A stretch of DNA of 64,000 bases from Zea mays (lineage: Eukaryota > Streptophyta > Magnoliopsida > Poales > Poaceae): positions 131,204,207-131,268,206 of the forward strand of contig NC_050098.1 in NCBI RefSeq assembly GCF_902167145.1, in the 5' to 3' direction. Under the pieces are notes generated by a model. It saw nothing but the letters and a program-made list of their open reading frames with translations. It did no database searches and had not been told where the DNA came from. Of this stretch, positions 43,543 to 55,729 are shown one piece after another. The translations under genes and the position numbers were made by a program. How positions within the stretch are numbered: position 1 is the first letter of the stretch; each line of letters opens with the position of its first letter.

Positions 43543-46500
43543 GGGAAGCTCAACTTCACTACTCTGGAGGAAGTACCAGAAGGAGCTCCTATCATGACCG
43601 GTACCTTTTCAGTTTATAATCAACCTGCTTTAATTCTGTTTGATTCTGGTGCATCTCATAGTTTCATTAGCCAAAAGTTCAGTGCTAAATGCAAACTGCC
43701 ATTCTCTCACTCAAAAGGGTCATTCATGATAGTCACACCTGGGGGTAAAATTTCAACTAATCAATTAAACCAAAGTGTGCCTATTCAACTGGGAAGCCAC
43801 ATTGTCAAAACCACTCTTCTTGTGTTGGGATTGGAAAATGTGGACATTATTCTAGGAGCAAATTGGATGACCTTGCACCAAGTTGTGCTTGATGTAGCCA
43901 GCCGTACCGTGGAAGTTAATTCTCCGTTCTACGGGAATTTCACTTTAATTTTGCCTAGTCAGGGTTCTTCTCAGTCATGTGCTTTCTCTATGACGGAGCT
44001 ACCCCTGAAGAAGATCCCAGTGGTCTGTGAGTATGCAGATGTCTTCCCTGATGAATTGCCAGGAATGCCACCAGACCGGGATATTGAATTCGCCATCGAG
44101 TTGCAACCGGGAACGGCCCCACTTTCCAAGAGGCCCTACCGAATGCCACCCGCTGAGCTGGCAGAGTTGAAGAAGCAGTTGCAAGAGTTGCTGGATAAGG
44201 GTTTTATTCGCCCAAGCACTTCGCCTTGGGGATGTCCAGCACTGTTTGTGAAGAAGAAGGATGAAAGCTTGAGGCTGTGTATAGATTACCGCCCTCTCAA
44301 TGCAGTAACTATCAAGAACAAGTATCCTTTGCCTCGTATTGATGTTCTTTTTGACCAGTTGGTCGGGGCCAAGGTGTTTTCCAAAATAGACCTTCGCTCT
44401 GGCTACCATCAGATCAAGATACGAGCAAGCGATATTCCAAAGACGGCATTCTCAACCAGATATGGGCTATATGAATTTTTGGTGATGTCCTTCGGACTGA
44501 CAAATGCACCAGCATATTTCATGTATATGATGAATTCTGTTTTTATGCCGGAATTGGACAAGTTCGTGGTGGTTTTCATCAATGATATTCTGGTGTACTC
44601 AAAGAACGAAGAAGAACATGCCGGGCATTTGCATGTAGTGCTTCAACGTCTGCGAGAGCACCACCTTTATGCCAAGTTATCCAAGTGTGATTTTTGGCTA
44701 AAGGAAATCAAATTCTTGGGTCACACTATCTCTCAGGCTGGAATAGCTGTTGATCCTGATAAAGTGCAAGAGGTGATGAACTGGAGGCCACCAACAACTG
44801 TTCGTCAGATTCGGAGTTTTCTGGGATTAGCTGGTTATTACCGAAGATTTATTCCGGACTTCTCTCGAATTGCAAAGCCTATTACTGAGTTGCTGAAGAA
44901 AGAAGCCAAATTTGTTTGGGGTCAGAAGTGCGAAGATGCCTTCCATGCATTAAGGCAGCATCTGACCACAGCACCAGTAATGGCGCAACCCGACAGCAGC
45001 AAGCCTTTTGATGTGTATTGCGATGCCTCTGGCACCGGGCTAGGTTGTGTCTTGATGCAAGACAACCGAGTCATTGCTTATGCCTCAAGAGCAATCAGGC
45101 CTCATGAGCAAAATTATCCCACTCATGACCTCGAGCTAGCAGCAGTGGTTCATGCATTGAAGATGTGGAGGCACTATCTAATGGGAACCCACTGCAACAT
45201 CTTCACTGATCATAAGAGCCTTAAGTACATTTTTACTCAGGCTGATCTCAACATGAGGCAGAGAAGATGGCTAGAGCTGATCAAGGATTATGACCTGGAG
45301 GTACATTATCACCCAGGAAAAGCTAATGTGGTAGCAGATGCCTTGAGTCGGAAGTTGCAATGCAATTGTATTCTGATGGATTCTCGCATTAACACCTTGT
45401 GTGATGAGTTGAGCAAGATGCAAATTGAAGTGATTCCTTCTGGTTCTTTGTCTCACATTTCTGTTGAGCCAGCTTTGCAAGACCAGATTATCATGGCCCA
45501 GCTCAGTGACAAGGGAGTGCAGATTATCAAGAAGAATCTCCATCAGAAGGTTGAGAAGTATAATTGTTTCCGCCAAGATGAAAAGGGAGTGTTATGGTTC
45601 AAAAGCAGATTGGTGATTCCTAAAGACCAGGACCTCAAGAGGAAAATTTTGGATGAGGCTCATCTCTCCAGATTCTCTATGCATCCGGGAAGCACCAAGA
45701 TGTACCATGATCTGAAGCCTTTTGTATTGGTGGACCAGAATGAAGAGGGAGATAGCCCAGTATGTATCGGAATGTGACACCTATCAGAGGATAAAGGCAA
45801 GCCACTTGAAGTCAGCTGGAGCTTTGCAACCACTGTCCGTACCTTCGTGGAAGTGGGATGACATCAGCATGGATTTCATTGTGGGTCTGCCCAAGACCTC
45901 TCGTCATCATGATTCAATTTGGGTTATTGTGGACCGATTGACGAAAGTGGCACATTTTCTTCCTGTGCACACCACTGATAAGGCTCAGAAATATGCAAAA
46001 TTGTATATTGATCGGATCGTGTGTTTGCACGGATTACCTTGGACCATTGTTTCTGACCGAGGAGCCCAATTTGTTGCTAGATTTTGGGAACAATTGCAAG
46101 AGTCTTTGGGAACCAAGCTAATCAGGAGTTCAGCTTACCACCCACAGACTGATGGTCAGACGGAAAGGGTAAACCAAATCCTGGAGGATATGCGGAGAGC
46201 TTATGCGATCGATTGTGGCAAGAACTGGGATAAGCACCTCTCCTTGGCAGAGTTTGCTTATAACAATATTATCAATCTAGCCTAAAGATGGCACCTTTTG
46301 AAGCTCTCTATGGAAGAAGGTGCAGGACACCACTCAATTGGTCTCAACCTGGTGAAAGAGAAGTTTTTGGACCTGACTTAGTGACTGAAGCCGAAAGGAA
46401 GGTCAAGTTAATCAGGAAGAATCTAGAAGCTGCTCAGGCCAGGCAGAAGAGCTACCATGATAAAAGAAGGAAACCTCTCCAGTTCGAGGTGGGAAGTTTT

Positions 46501-46923
46501 GTATACCTCAAGGTATCACCCACCAAGGGAGTGCAGAGGTTTGGGATCAAAGGCAAGCTAGCCCCTCGTTACATTGGACCTTATGAGATCATAGAAGCAT
46601 GTGGACCCGTGGCATACAAGCTGAAGTTACCTTCAAAGATGTCTGCCATTCACAGTGTATTCCATGTATCTCAGCTGAAGAAGTGTGTTCGATTGTCGAC
46701 CGAGATCATAGCAGAGCCAGAATTGGAGATAGAGCCAGATCTATCGTACCAAGAGTACCCCTCCAAGATTCTGGATTGCAAAGAAAGATCAACTCGGGCT
46801 AAATCGATCAAGATGTACAAGGTCTAGTGGAGTAATCACTCAGAGGAGGAAGCTACTTGGGAAACCGAGGAATTCTTAAGATCCAACTTCCCCGATTGCC
46901 TACCGAAGGAAGCTGGTACGTAA
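43543..46923 (+). pseudogene. pol: E5 pol (PR-RT-RH-IN-chromodomain), catalytically damaged
   Basis: Same frame as gag up to 45725. Protease FDSGASHSF (Asp codon 43642). The RT palm reads FINDILVYS with AAT at 44581-44583, where the family has FIDD, so the first catalytic Asp is Asn. RNase H (about 44990-45340) is intact in appearance. An extra base near 45726 and a missing base near 46270 shift the frame and shift it back. The integrase zinc motif reads CDTYQR: the last Cys is Tyr (45782-45784). The core D, D, E residues (DFIVGL, SDRGAQF, TERVNQ) remain. TAG at 46825 breaks the chromodomain (NHSEEEATWE). Even apart from the shifts this copy should be RT-dead. Confidence 0.92.
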
Positions 46924-47138
46924 TCACCCCCAACCCCTCCTCCTGCCCTTCGAATCTAATTTCCAAAAATATGATCTTAATTCAGAATGAAATAACTGTG
47001 AAGTAAAACTTAAAAGGACTTCCTTCTGAAGTTGCAAAGAGAATGACATTCGAAGAGCAGTTTTACCCTAATAATAGCAACACTCACCCATTTCCTATAA
47101 GTCTCACCCTTCGCTTCACCCTGGGAGGACTCTAGCCC

Positions 47139-47157
47139 GAATCTCGGGACGAGATTC
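47139..47157 (+). repeat. E5 inverted repeat upstream of polypurine tract
   Basis: GAATCTCG (47139-47146) and CGAGATTC (47150-47157) around GGA, as in E1, E2 and E4. Confidence 0.75.
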
Positions 47158-47159
47158 CT

Positions 47160-47174
47160 TTAAGGGGGGAAGGC
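47160..47174 (+). other. E5 polypurine tract
   Basis: TTAAGGGGGGAAGGC just before the 3' LTR start TGTGACACCC. Confidence 0.82.
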
Positions 47175-50100
47175 TGTGACACCCCAGTGTCACCTAGGGT
47201 TTCTCTCAAATGCCAAACCTAGAACCATTATTTCATGTGAATCAAAGTAAGCATGTGCATCAAAATAACTTAAGTAAGAAAGAATTCACCAAGTATATGC
47301 TTAAAAGTATCATGATCAAAACAATTGAGTCTTTTAAAAAGATAAGAATGTGCAACCCTAATAAAAACCCTAAGTGAGCCCTATGAGCAAAATTCAAGAA
47401 AATAAGGAAAAGGGTATGAAAAGTTTAAAATTTTGAATTGAGCCAATTATAAAAATTAAAGTATATTTAATTAGCAACAGGAAAGATTGAGAAAGCTTAG
47501 CCAAAATAACTCAATTAAATCCCCAAATCAGCCCTTGAACTATGAACCCTTGGAGAAATTCAGATTTCTGAATTTCTGAATTTCAGACCTCTTCCCAATG
47601 ATCATCTGCGTTCTCTGTTTTTCAAAACTCAAAACCAGGAGATCCAAATATCAAAGTTATGCCAAATTTCCTTGAACACATCCTGGAAAAGTTTGAACTC
47701 AAACCAAATTCATTTGACACGGTTTTGGCGTAGTTTGACCTCGGGACTAGGCATTCTGACACTAGCACCTTGGTGACGCTACAACTCCCTGTCCCTAGCC
47801 TAAAACCGCGCAACGTCCATACACAAAAGACAAAGCTTGGTCAGGTGAACAAATCCTTCACAGCGATCTTGCCCAAATTCGCGAAGATTTGCTCCCAATC
47901 GGCGCTTGAACAGGGGCAGAGGCAACGGGAACACGTGTTCGACCGTGGCTGACACCCCCAGTTCACACCCGTTCACGCACCGCGCCTCCCAGTGCACGCC
48001 CGCGCGCACTCGCCGGTCCACGACCGCCCGTGCACCGCACCGCGCCGTGACTCACACACCGTTGTGATCCCCGAGACCTCCCCTACGTCCTCGACCACTT
48101 CACCGGAGCCATCTCGCCGCCGGTAAGCCCCTCCGCCCTTTCTTCCGCCGCTGTTACTGTTTAAGGTAGAAGAAGGACCTCGGGTTAGGATTCGTAGAAC
48201 CCGGGGGGTTTTCTACAATGTCAGTGACTCGTGTGAATAGTAGCTTAAGGACTGATTCGCGAGGAAAACTTAAAACACCCGCCAGGGACCCCAGTGCAAA
48301 GTAGTTTTCCATTTAATCAATTCTGTTAATCTTTTTAAATAACCAGAGAACTTATAAAATCCATAACTTGATGAATTCTTAATCAAAAGTTGTCAAACTA
48401 ATTTTGCTAGATCTTAAATATTATGAACTATCATTTAAAAATGATAAACCCTATGCTTTCTGTTCTAAATTTTAGAGTTTAAAATTAAAAACAGAAACTG
48501 ACCAAACCTTGTTTAATTAAGAAAAATTAGTTTTACTTCTGTGCTGAACCTAAGAAAATTTGTAGATGTTCAAACCTCATTTAGACACTGTTTAAAAATA
48601 GTAGGAACCCCAGCATTAGAAATTATGATGTAGTTATTCATTTAAAGCTATTTTGTCCAAAACTTAGAGAAAATCAGAAAGGCATTAGAAATTAATGAAC
48701 AGTGATTAAGATTATTTTTCCTAGTTTACTTATGTAACAGAGAACCTAGGAAAAATACAGAGACCATTAATTTGGACCAGTTTTAAATTAAAATGATTTA
48801 TTTAGCCTTATTTGGACTGTGAATCAATTATTAGAGTAGCAAAACTATAACCAAAATGATTAATAAAAATCCAGTGGACTTACAACCACCAGAACCTCAC
48901 TACAAAAATACAGAGCACCCCAGCTCAACTTTTTAAGTAAGGAAAATAAATACAAAGTGATAATAAGGCATTTTACAAATAAATCATGAACAACCCCTAT
49001 TAATGTGATAATGGGCAACCAAAAATTTGCTAAGTCCATGATGGGATAAACTACCAGAGAAAAATGCCAACCCATGAAAAGGAAGCAAACTCATACCAAT
49101 TGCTAATGATTTAAGAGAAAGGCCACTTAATTCAAATAATGCATACCACCCCTTCCCTTAAGCAAAAAGAGACCAAACTTCAGAATTATTGCTCTTGCAC
49201 AAAACAATAACTAAGAAAAATAAGCACCCTGTTGTTTGATGTTTTTCAAATATAGTGGTAGTAGAAAGCACCTATTTGGCTAGAAACTTGAGAAAACCAT
49301 AGAAAAATAATTAAAAGGTATTAATGATTAGAAATTTGTATCAAGTCATGTTATAACACCTAAAAGCCAGCAAAAATGAGTTTTGGAGAATTGCCCGCTG
49401 TTAAATAATAGTTGTAGTTCAAAGCACCCCTTATGCCCTAGAATTTAATAATTTTTTCCAGAGAAAACTATTCACTTTCTGATCCCCACATTTTGAGACA
49501 GAAAAACATACACCAGTAAAAAGCCACTATAATTTTTGCAGAATTTTTAGAATTTTATAAAAGCAACTTGTAGTTCAAACCTACTCCAAAACATTAAAGT
49601 GAATAAAAGAAAAGGAAAGAAGAAATAAACCCCACCCCAATAAGTCTAACTTGAGTACTTATCAATTCTCACTAAGACTTAAAAGGAATTCAGTGGAACC
49701 CCAAAATTTAATCTACTTACCTTAGCTATGTTTAAACCAATTTACCAAGTATACCACCCAAGGGACTTACATAAGTAAAGTTAACTTTGTTTAACTCAAG
49801 GAAAATCATGCACCTTTAAAAGTTGTGATTTCTAAAAGCACATGTCATATCATGCATATATCTTACGCATTGCATTCATTAGATTGTAATCTTGCCGACG
49901 GAGAGTACGTGCTCATCCCCGAGCAAGGACCTGTCCAAGAGGAGGACCAGGAGCAGGCTTCAGAGGCTGCTATTGAGGATCTCCCCGCAGCCCCAGCAAT
50001 TGAAGGCAAGCCCCGGTTTATATGCATAACCGTATTATTATATGCTACTTTACTACACTTAATGCTTGTAGGATTGCAATGTGCACTTAAGTGTAGGAGT

Positions 50101-51073
50101 TGCTTGAAACCTCTAGTTGCATGAACTTAGGATTCCTTTTTGAGATGAATACTAGTATGCTAGGTCGAGTAGCTGCTTGCTAATCAGGATCTCGGTAGAA
50201 GTCGAGTGATTTTTCTAGCACTCGCGCGAGGTCTGGAATTGATTGTATTCATCTTGATAACGGGATCTATGTTGGTCTATGGATTTGGATCCAGGGAGGA
50301 TGCCTTGTCCATGAGACGGGAAAAATGAATTAAGGATTAATGTGTGGATACCTGAGTCAAGCTTTTGAACATACTAAGCACATGCCGGGAAAAATGGTAA
50401 CCGGTAAACCTAGTACCTGATTGAAGCCGGGCGCGGACTTTATCCCTCATGCGACCTGAGACTGGGTCTCCCATGCTAGCTATGGTGGGTACAAGTGCGG
50501 TCACTGCACGACGGCAGTCGGGGTCAGTGGAGCATTGTATGCCAAGGCGGTGAGGCCTGGATGCGAACGGGGAATCGATGGGGACGGTTGTCATGTGTGG
50601 GGTCGGAGTACCCTGACATGCCGTGTGTTTAGGTTTACCTTGCAAGGTTAAAACTCGATTCGAATCGTCTGCTTCTCGCAGCTAATGAGACTGCTTGATT
50701 CTTTGTACTGCATCGAGTAAGAAGTGAAATGTGGATACATGAGATAATTTGTTGATTGAACTAATTGATTGTTACCATGTATGCTTAGAAGGAGCAAATC
50801 TAGCTAAGTTAACGATGATAAAAATTGAAAAGCTAAAATTTGCTTTTAGAAACAGCTAGTGCTTTTGGCAAACCAAACCCCTCAGCCAAACAGCTGCATA
50901 GTCTAGAGGTAGAGGAGTAGACTCCTCACACCGGTTAAGTCTAGCTGAGTATTAGTATACTCAGCCTTGCTTGTGGCACAATTTTTGCAGGTACCATTCA
51001 GGAAATGGTTGATGGTGTGACTTGGCCTACCACCCTGCCACCGGGTTGGACGGTCGAGTGGGATGTTGCTCCG
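47175..51073 (+). repeat. E5 3' LTR, left part
   Basis: Matches the 5' LTR closely but lacks about 455 bases net (junction near 48036-48053), including the TATA box and the first donor-like site. A donor-like CCG/GTAAGC survives near 48123; the 5' LTR has GATAAGC there. It ends at the E6 insertion, last five bases CTCCG. Confidence 0.93.
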
Positions 51074-51546
51074 TGTTGGTACTTGCACTCAGTCGCAAGG
51101 GGGCCAACAAGGATGAACAGTGACGTTAACAGGGTTACGTGCTAGAAGGCAATAGCTCTGTTAATCTGGCCTCTCACGGGCACTGTGCGGGGGTATTTAT
51201 AGGTACCTGAGCGCTCAGCGCCTTGTGTTAAGGACGAATGTGCCCTCAGCTACCTAGGTTATCCCCAGAATATTCCCATAAAGCAGGGTTACAGACTGTA
51301 ATTACAGGGACGCCTTTACAAATTAGGCCCGTAACACGCGGCGGCCACGCAAGGCCCGTTAAAATGGGCCGGATCACACGTGGGCCTCTGAGCTGGGCGA
51401 GGCTGCACTGTGGGATGACGCCGTCGCAGGCCTTCGTCTGGTGCCGAATTCAGCGAAGGGTGTCCCTGCCCGTTTTGTCTCTATCAGACCAGCGACTGCA
51501 GCGAAGGCCTCGAGCGAAGGGTGGCGTCTTTGCCTTCGCCCCAACG
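51074..51546 (-). repeat. E6 3' LTR (left end)
   Basis: On the + strand starts TGTTGGTACTTGC and ends GCCCCAACG. The last base differs from the other LTR (A), so the first base of the element-sense LTR is C instead of T in this copy. A TATA box on the minus strand is at 51194-51201. Confidence 0.92.
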
Positions 51547-51747
51547 TTTGCCCTCCGAGGGACCAGTTCGACAAAGTCACCTGGTGCCGAAGACGTTGCT
51601 AGATGGCGGAGACGCTGCCCTCGCTCGAAGTGGTTCCGCGGGGGTTTTTGACGTGACCGTTGATTGACAGCGTACTGTTGGATTGCGGGTTTCCCGAAGC
51701 GCCGCGCCTTGTTGGATTGCGGGTTTCCCGAAGAGCCACGCCCTGTC

Positions 51748-51755
51748 TATAAAAG
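51748..51755 (+). promoter_or_regulatory. E6 antisense-gene TATA box
   Basis: TATAAAAG in CTGTCTATAAAAGGGGGC on the + strand, outside the LTR and opposite to E6 transcription. It is 171 bases before the ATG of the antisense gene, with a TTC/CTT-rich start-site region near 51775-51790. Confidence 0.65.
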
Positions 51756-51918
51756 GGGGCGGGGGTCGGTGCTTTCTGAACTTCACTTTCCGCGCTCCGT
51801 GAAAACCCTAGCCGCCTTTTTTCACCGTCTTGTTGCTCGTCTGTCCGCCGTGCTCTTGTTCGCCGGAGATCTGGCTCGAGTGAAGCAGACCGCCCGCCGC
51901 CGCCAACGGTACGTAGCG

Positions 51919-54900
51919 ATGCCGACCTCCTCTTCTTCCGCTGCCGCTACGCCGCTGGCCGACGCCTCGCCGCCGGCCAACGCCTCGTCTGAGGAGACGC
52001 TGAGTAGCTTGATGGCGGAGGAGTTGCGCACCGGCGATTCTGTGAGTTTTGGCGTGTCGCGGATGTCGTCGGTCCGCGTGCAAGATATGCAGCGGTTGGG
52101 TTACTTCGGCGGCGGAGTTGCTCGTGTCCCGGGGACGGAGGAAGTCCTCGAGCTGGAGGGCGAGTTGGTTTTGTTCGAGGCGTTCTTCACCGCCGGTCTC
52201 CGCCTGCCTGCGCACCGTTTTGTTGGCGAAGTCCTGCGCCGGTTTAACGTTCAGATACATCAGCTGACACCGAACGCCGTGGTGGCTCTGTCAAAGTATG
52301 TCTGGGCGACGACTTCGTACGGCGGACAGCCATCGTTCGAAGTCTTTGCGAAGTATTATTGCTTGCACTGGCAGAAGAGGATGATTGGAGATGAAGTTGC
52401 TCAGTTTGGGTCCTGCACGTTTACGCCGAAGACCGGCAAGACCACGATGCAGGTAGTCGAGTTGGTTCCTTGCGCCAGCAACAAGTGGGGCAACTGGAAT
52501 GAGTTTTGGTTTTACGTTGCTGAGGGTACCGTCGAAGACCATGAGGGACTCCCCGTGTCCGAGATGTGTTCTCATTTTTACTCAGCGTACCCGCCCTTTG
52601 AGGTGGCGGAGGAGGATGCGGACGAGGGGGCCCTTCGGTGCGCCGCCGGCTTGAGCAGTGGGCGCGATTTGGTTGAAGAATTTGTGGCGTACGGGGTATG
52701 GCCCTTGGCGCATGGCTGGGCGTTGGGCGAAGTGTGCCCTCGCCAGATGCCCTTCCATGGTGGGAGGGTGGTGCGAAGTCTCGTCTTCGCGCTGAATCTG
52801 CAAAGCCGCGATCTGGCCGCCTTTGTGCGTGAGGCGGAGGACGGGGCGGTGCGGCTCGTTGGTCGTTACGTGCCGAGGATAGAGGGCCAGCGCAGTTGGG
52901 AAATCCGCGGGTCGAATGACCGTCTGAACAGGGTTTTTGAATTGAATCAACTGCCGTATGACGGCTATCCCGGTCAAGACGGTGTGGACCGTCGTGGGAA
53001 GAAGCCGGTGGTGGAGACTAGAGACGACCCTGCGCCGGCGGCCGCCCCATCTTCTAAGAAGAGGAAACTAGGTACTGCCATGGGAGGACTTGGGGTTTCC
53101 GATGGTTTTGCTAGAGAGTTGATGAGGACATGCGCGGCCCCGGGGGGAAGGATGTCTTCGCCCGAGCTCCGGGAGTCTTCGGCTCGGATGCTGAGGGTTA
53201 CCGGGGGTTGTTGGCCTAGGAATGTTCCTATCCCCCGCGCGGCTGGCGAGGACTTTTTTACATCTCGCATGGTTCGTGAATGGAGAGTTTTTCCTTACGG
53301 GCGAAATATTGCTGCTGTTGTGTCGGTAGTGATGAACAAGGATCGCCAGGGAGCTGCACAAAAGCGCCAGGCGGTTGTCAGGCTCGTTGAAGCCAGGCCG
53401 AAGAGGCAGCGGGGGGCTGCGAAGGCTGCGGCCCCCGGCGGAGGCAAGCCGCCGCTGGCGGCGAAGTCGGGCGTCCCTGCCTCTAGCAAGGCGCCGGAGG
53501 CAACGGCAGGCGCCGGAGGCTCCAAATCGACGAAGGCCAACTTATTTTTTAATTTGGACGACTATCTTGGTGGTAAGTCGTTGGCTCTTTTTTTTAATTT
53601 ATTCGTTGATACGTCGCAGGGTCGGACGAAGGCCAACTTGCTATAGTTGCGCCTGCCGCGGCGACCACGATGGCTGCCGTAGTGCCGAAGGCGAAGGGCG
53701 GGGCTCCTAGCGCCGGAGGCGAGGTGTCGGCCCTCGCGGCTGTCAGGGATGAGGCGGGCGTTGTGTCCCGCCGGCTGAAGGAGGTGAAGGAGGCACTAAG
53801 TCAGGTCCGTTGAGCTAGACTTCGGTGTGTGTTTTTTTGCTTTGCCGGGGCCGTGGTCTTACGTGTGTTTTGCAGGCGGCTGACTTCGTCGACCGCACAG
53901 CGTCGGGGGCGCTCACGGCAGTTGTGTCTGCCGAAGTCGAGAGACTTCGGACGCAACATGCTGACGCCGTCCGTGAAAAATCAGCCGTCGACAGTAAGTG
54001 TCGCAAGCTGGCGGACAAGGTGGCCACACTGGAGAGGGAGAAGGCTGACCTCCGGCGCCAACTGGCGGGGGAGAGGAGGGAGACCAACGAGGCCCTCGCC
54101 AAGGAGCAGGCTGCGTAGGCGGAGGCCAAATTGGCGCGGGCGGAGGGCAATATTGCCAGGGAGCGCGCCGAGCAGCTGCAGGAGCGGCTCACCGCCCTGG
54201 AGAGCCGCGTGGAGAGGGCCGAGGCCGTGTCGCGCGCGGAAGCAGAGCGGACGCGCAAACAGCTTATGGATACATACCATGAGCTGGGCGCGCGGACCGA
54301 TGACTTCGAAGTGCCGGACTAAGAGCCCGGACTTCGCTGCCTGTAGTGGGTGCAGGAGGAGTTGCAGGCACTCCCCACTGTCGTGGAGGGGTTTATGTCG
54401 TATGCCTCCCTGGTCACCTGCGAGGGGGCGATGAACGCGCTCTCCCGCGAAGGGTGCTGGCACTTCGAGGTCTTCGACCAAGCCGATGAAGATTTTGAGC
54501 GAGATATCTATAAGGTTGAGGACCCCATAGTGAAGGAATCCACCGGAGCCATCTACGACCGGATGTGGGGTCCGCACGGTCGCGAGGTGGTCAGGGAGCG
54601 GGCCGAGACGGCGAGGGCTCAGGTAACGTTTTCGTTTGTTTGGCGTTTGCTGGATGTGGGCTGTGTGTGGGTTTGCTGAATTTTGTGTGTTTTGTCTTAG
54701 GCGGCGTGTGGCGAGAGGGTGGACGACTTCGGGGCGTTGAACAGCGCGCTGCCTGACCCGGAGCCGACCCCGGCGGAGGCCGTGTCCGGGGCCACCCTGG
54801 AGCCGCCCCCGGAGACTGCGGAAGTCGCACCGGATGCCCCCGCATCCGCTGCGGCCGGCGGAGACCTGCCCCCAGAGACCGCCGAAGGCGCGCCTGATGC

Positions 54901-55552
54901 CCCCGCAGCCGCTGCGCCGAGTGCTGAAGATCCTGCGACGGTGGCGGCGGAAGCAACAGCGGAGGCAACGGCGGAGGCAACGGCGGAGGCTCCCGCAACG
55001 ACAGGGTCTTCGCAGGTGGCATAGTGGGTGTAGATAGTTAGGGAATTTTGGATATGTTGCTGAATTTTGGTTGCTGCGCAGGTTCAAGATTTTGGGCCTG
55101 CGCACGCAACCGCCACTACTAAATTTTTGGCGGCTTCGACCGTGGATGGTGGTAATGAATGTGATGGTTCTGCATCTGAGTTTTTTGATTTTACTGACTC
55201 TGGGAGCTCGGTTGAGTGGACTGAGGAGTCATCGGAGGAGGATTTGGACTATTTTGCGGCCTTGGATGTGGCTGCGGCGGAGGCTTCACCGCACGCTGCG
55301 GACACAGAAGATGTGCCTGGTCCTAGTACTGGGCGCCGGTGACGAAGGGCGGTTGCGAAACGCAGAGTGAGTGTAGCGGAGGGAGGTAGGCTTCGTGTGA
55401 GTAGGGCTGGCCGGCAGGAACTATTGTCTTTGCCAGCCGCCGTGAGTACAGGTGAAGGGGAATTGCGAAGTCTTTTTGCGGGTGAGGAGCTTAGGTTAAT
55501 GTTATTTAATTATAGGGAGATGGGAATTATTCCTAAGGTTGAGCCGATGTAG
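51919..55552 (+). pseudogene. E6 antisense gene, five exons, gypsy-transposon-associated plant protein
   Basis: The + strand gene opposite to E6. Exons by GT-AG junctions with conserved phase: 51919-53572, 53620-53804, 53876-54622, 54701-55015, 55082-55552; introns of 47, 71, 78 and 66 bases. I chose ATG 51919 because it lies after the TATA box and begins the Ser/Ala-rich start; the frame is open back to 51664. Exon 1 has a conserved-looking domain (about residues 60-300 from this ATG). Exon 3 is a coiled coil followed by a WVQEELQALPTVVEGFMSYA segment; exon 4 is Ala/Pro/Glu-rich. In-frame stops: TAG 54116, TAA 54320, TAG 54344, TGA 55340, mostly single transitions. It resembles proteins annotated as putative gypsy-type transposon in grasses and Grande's reverse ORF (recollection). 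Role unknown. Confidence 0.72.
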
Positions 55553-55729
55553 AGTGTGGTGCCCTCGCTTGTACATGTGTAAAGGCTTGTATGATGAGGT
55601 TGTGTGCCCCCGCACACTTGGCTATGCTTGCGAAGGTTTTATTCCTCTGGTGTGTTTTGTTATGTTGTGCTGGTGCGCATATAGTGGGTCTTGGCGCGGA
55701 TAGTTTGGTGTTGTCGTTTTTGCTTTTGT

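Noticed and set aside
51238..51651. 137-codon ORF starting in the E6 left LTR
   Set aside because: Mostly LTR sequence read antisense to the element, repeated in the other LTR; no domain and no promoter in front.
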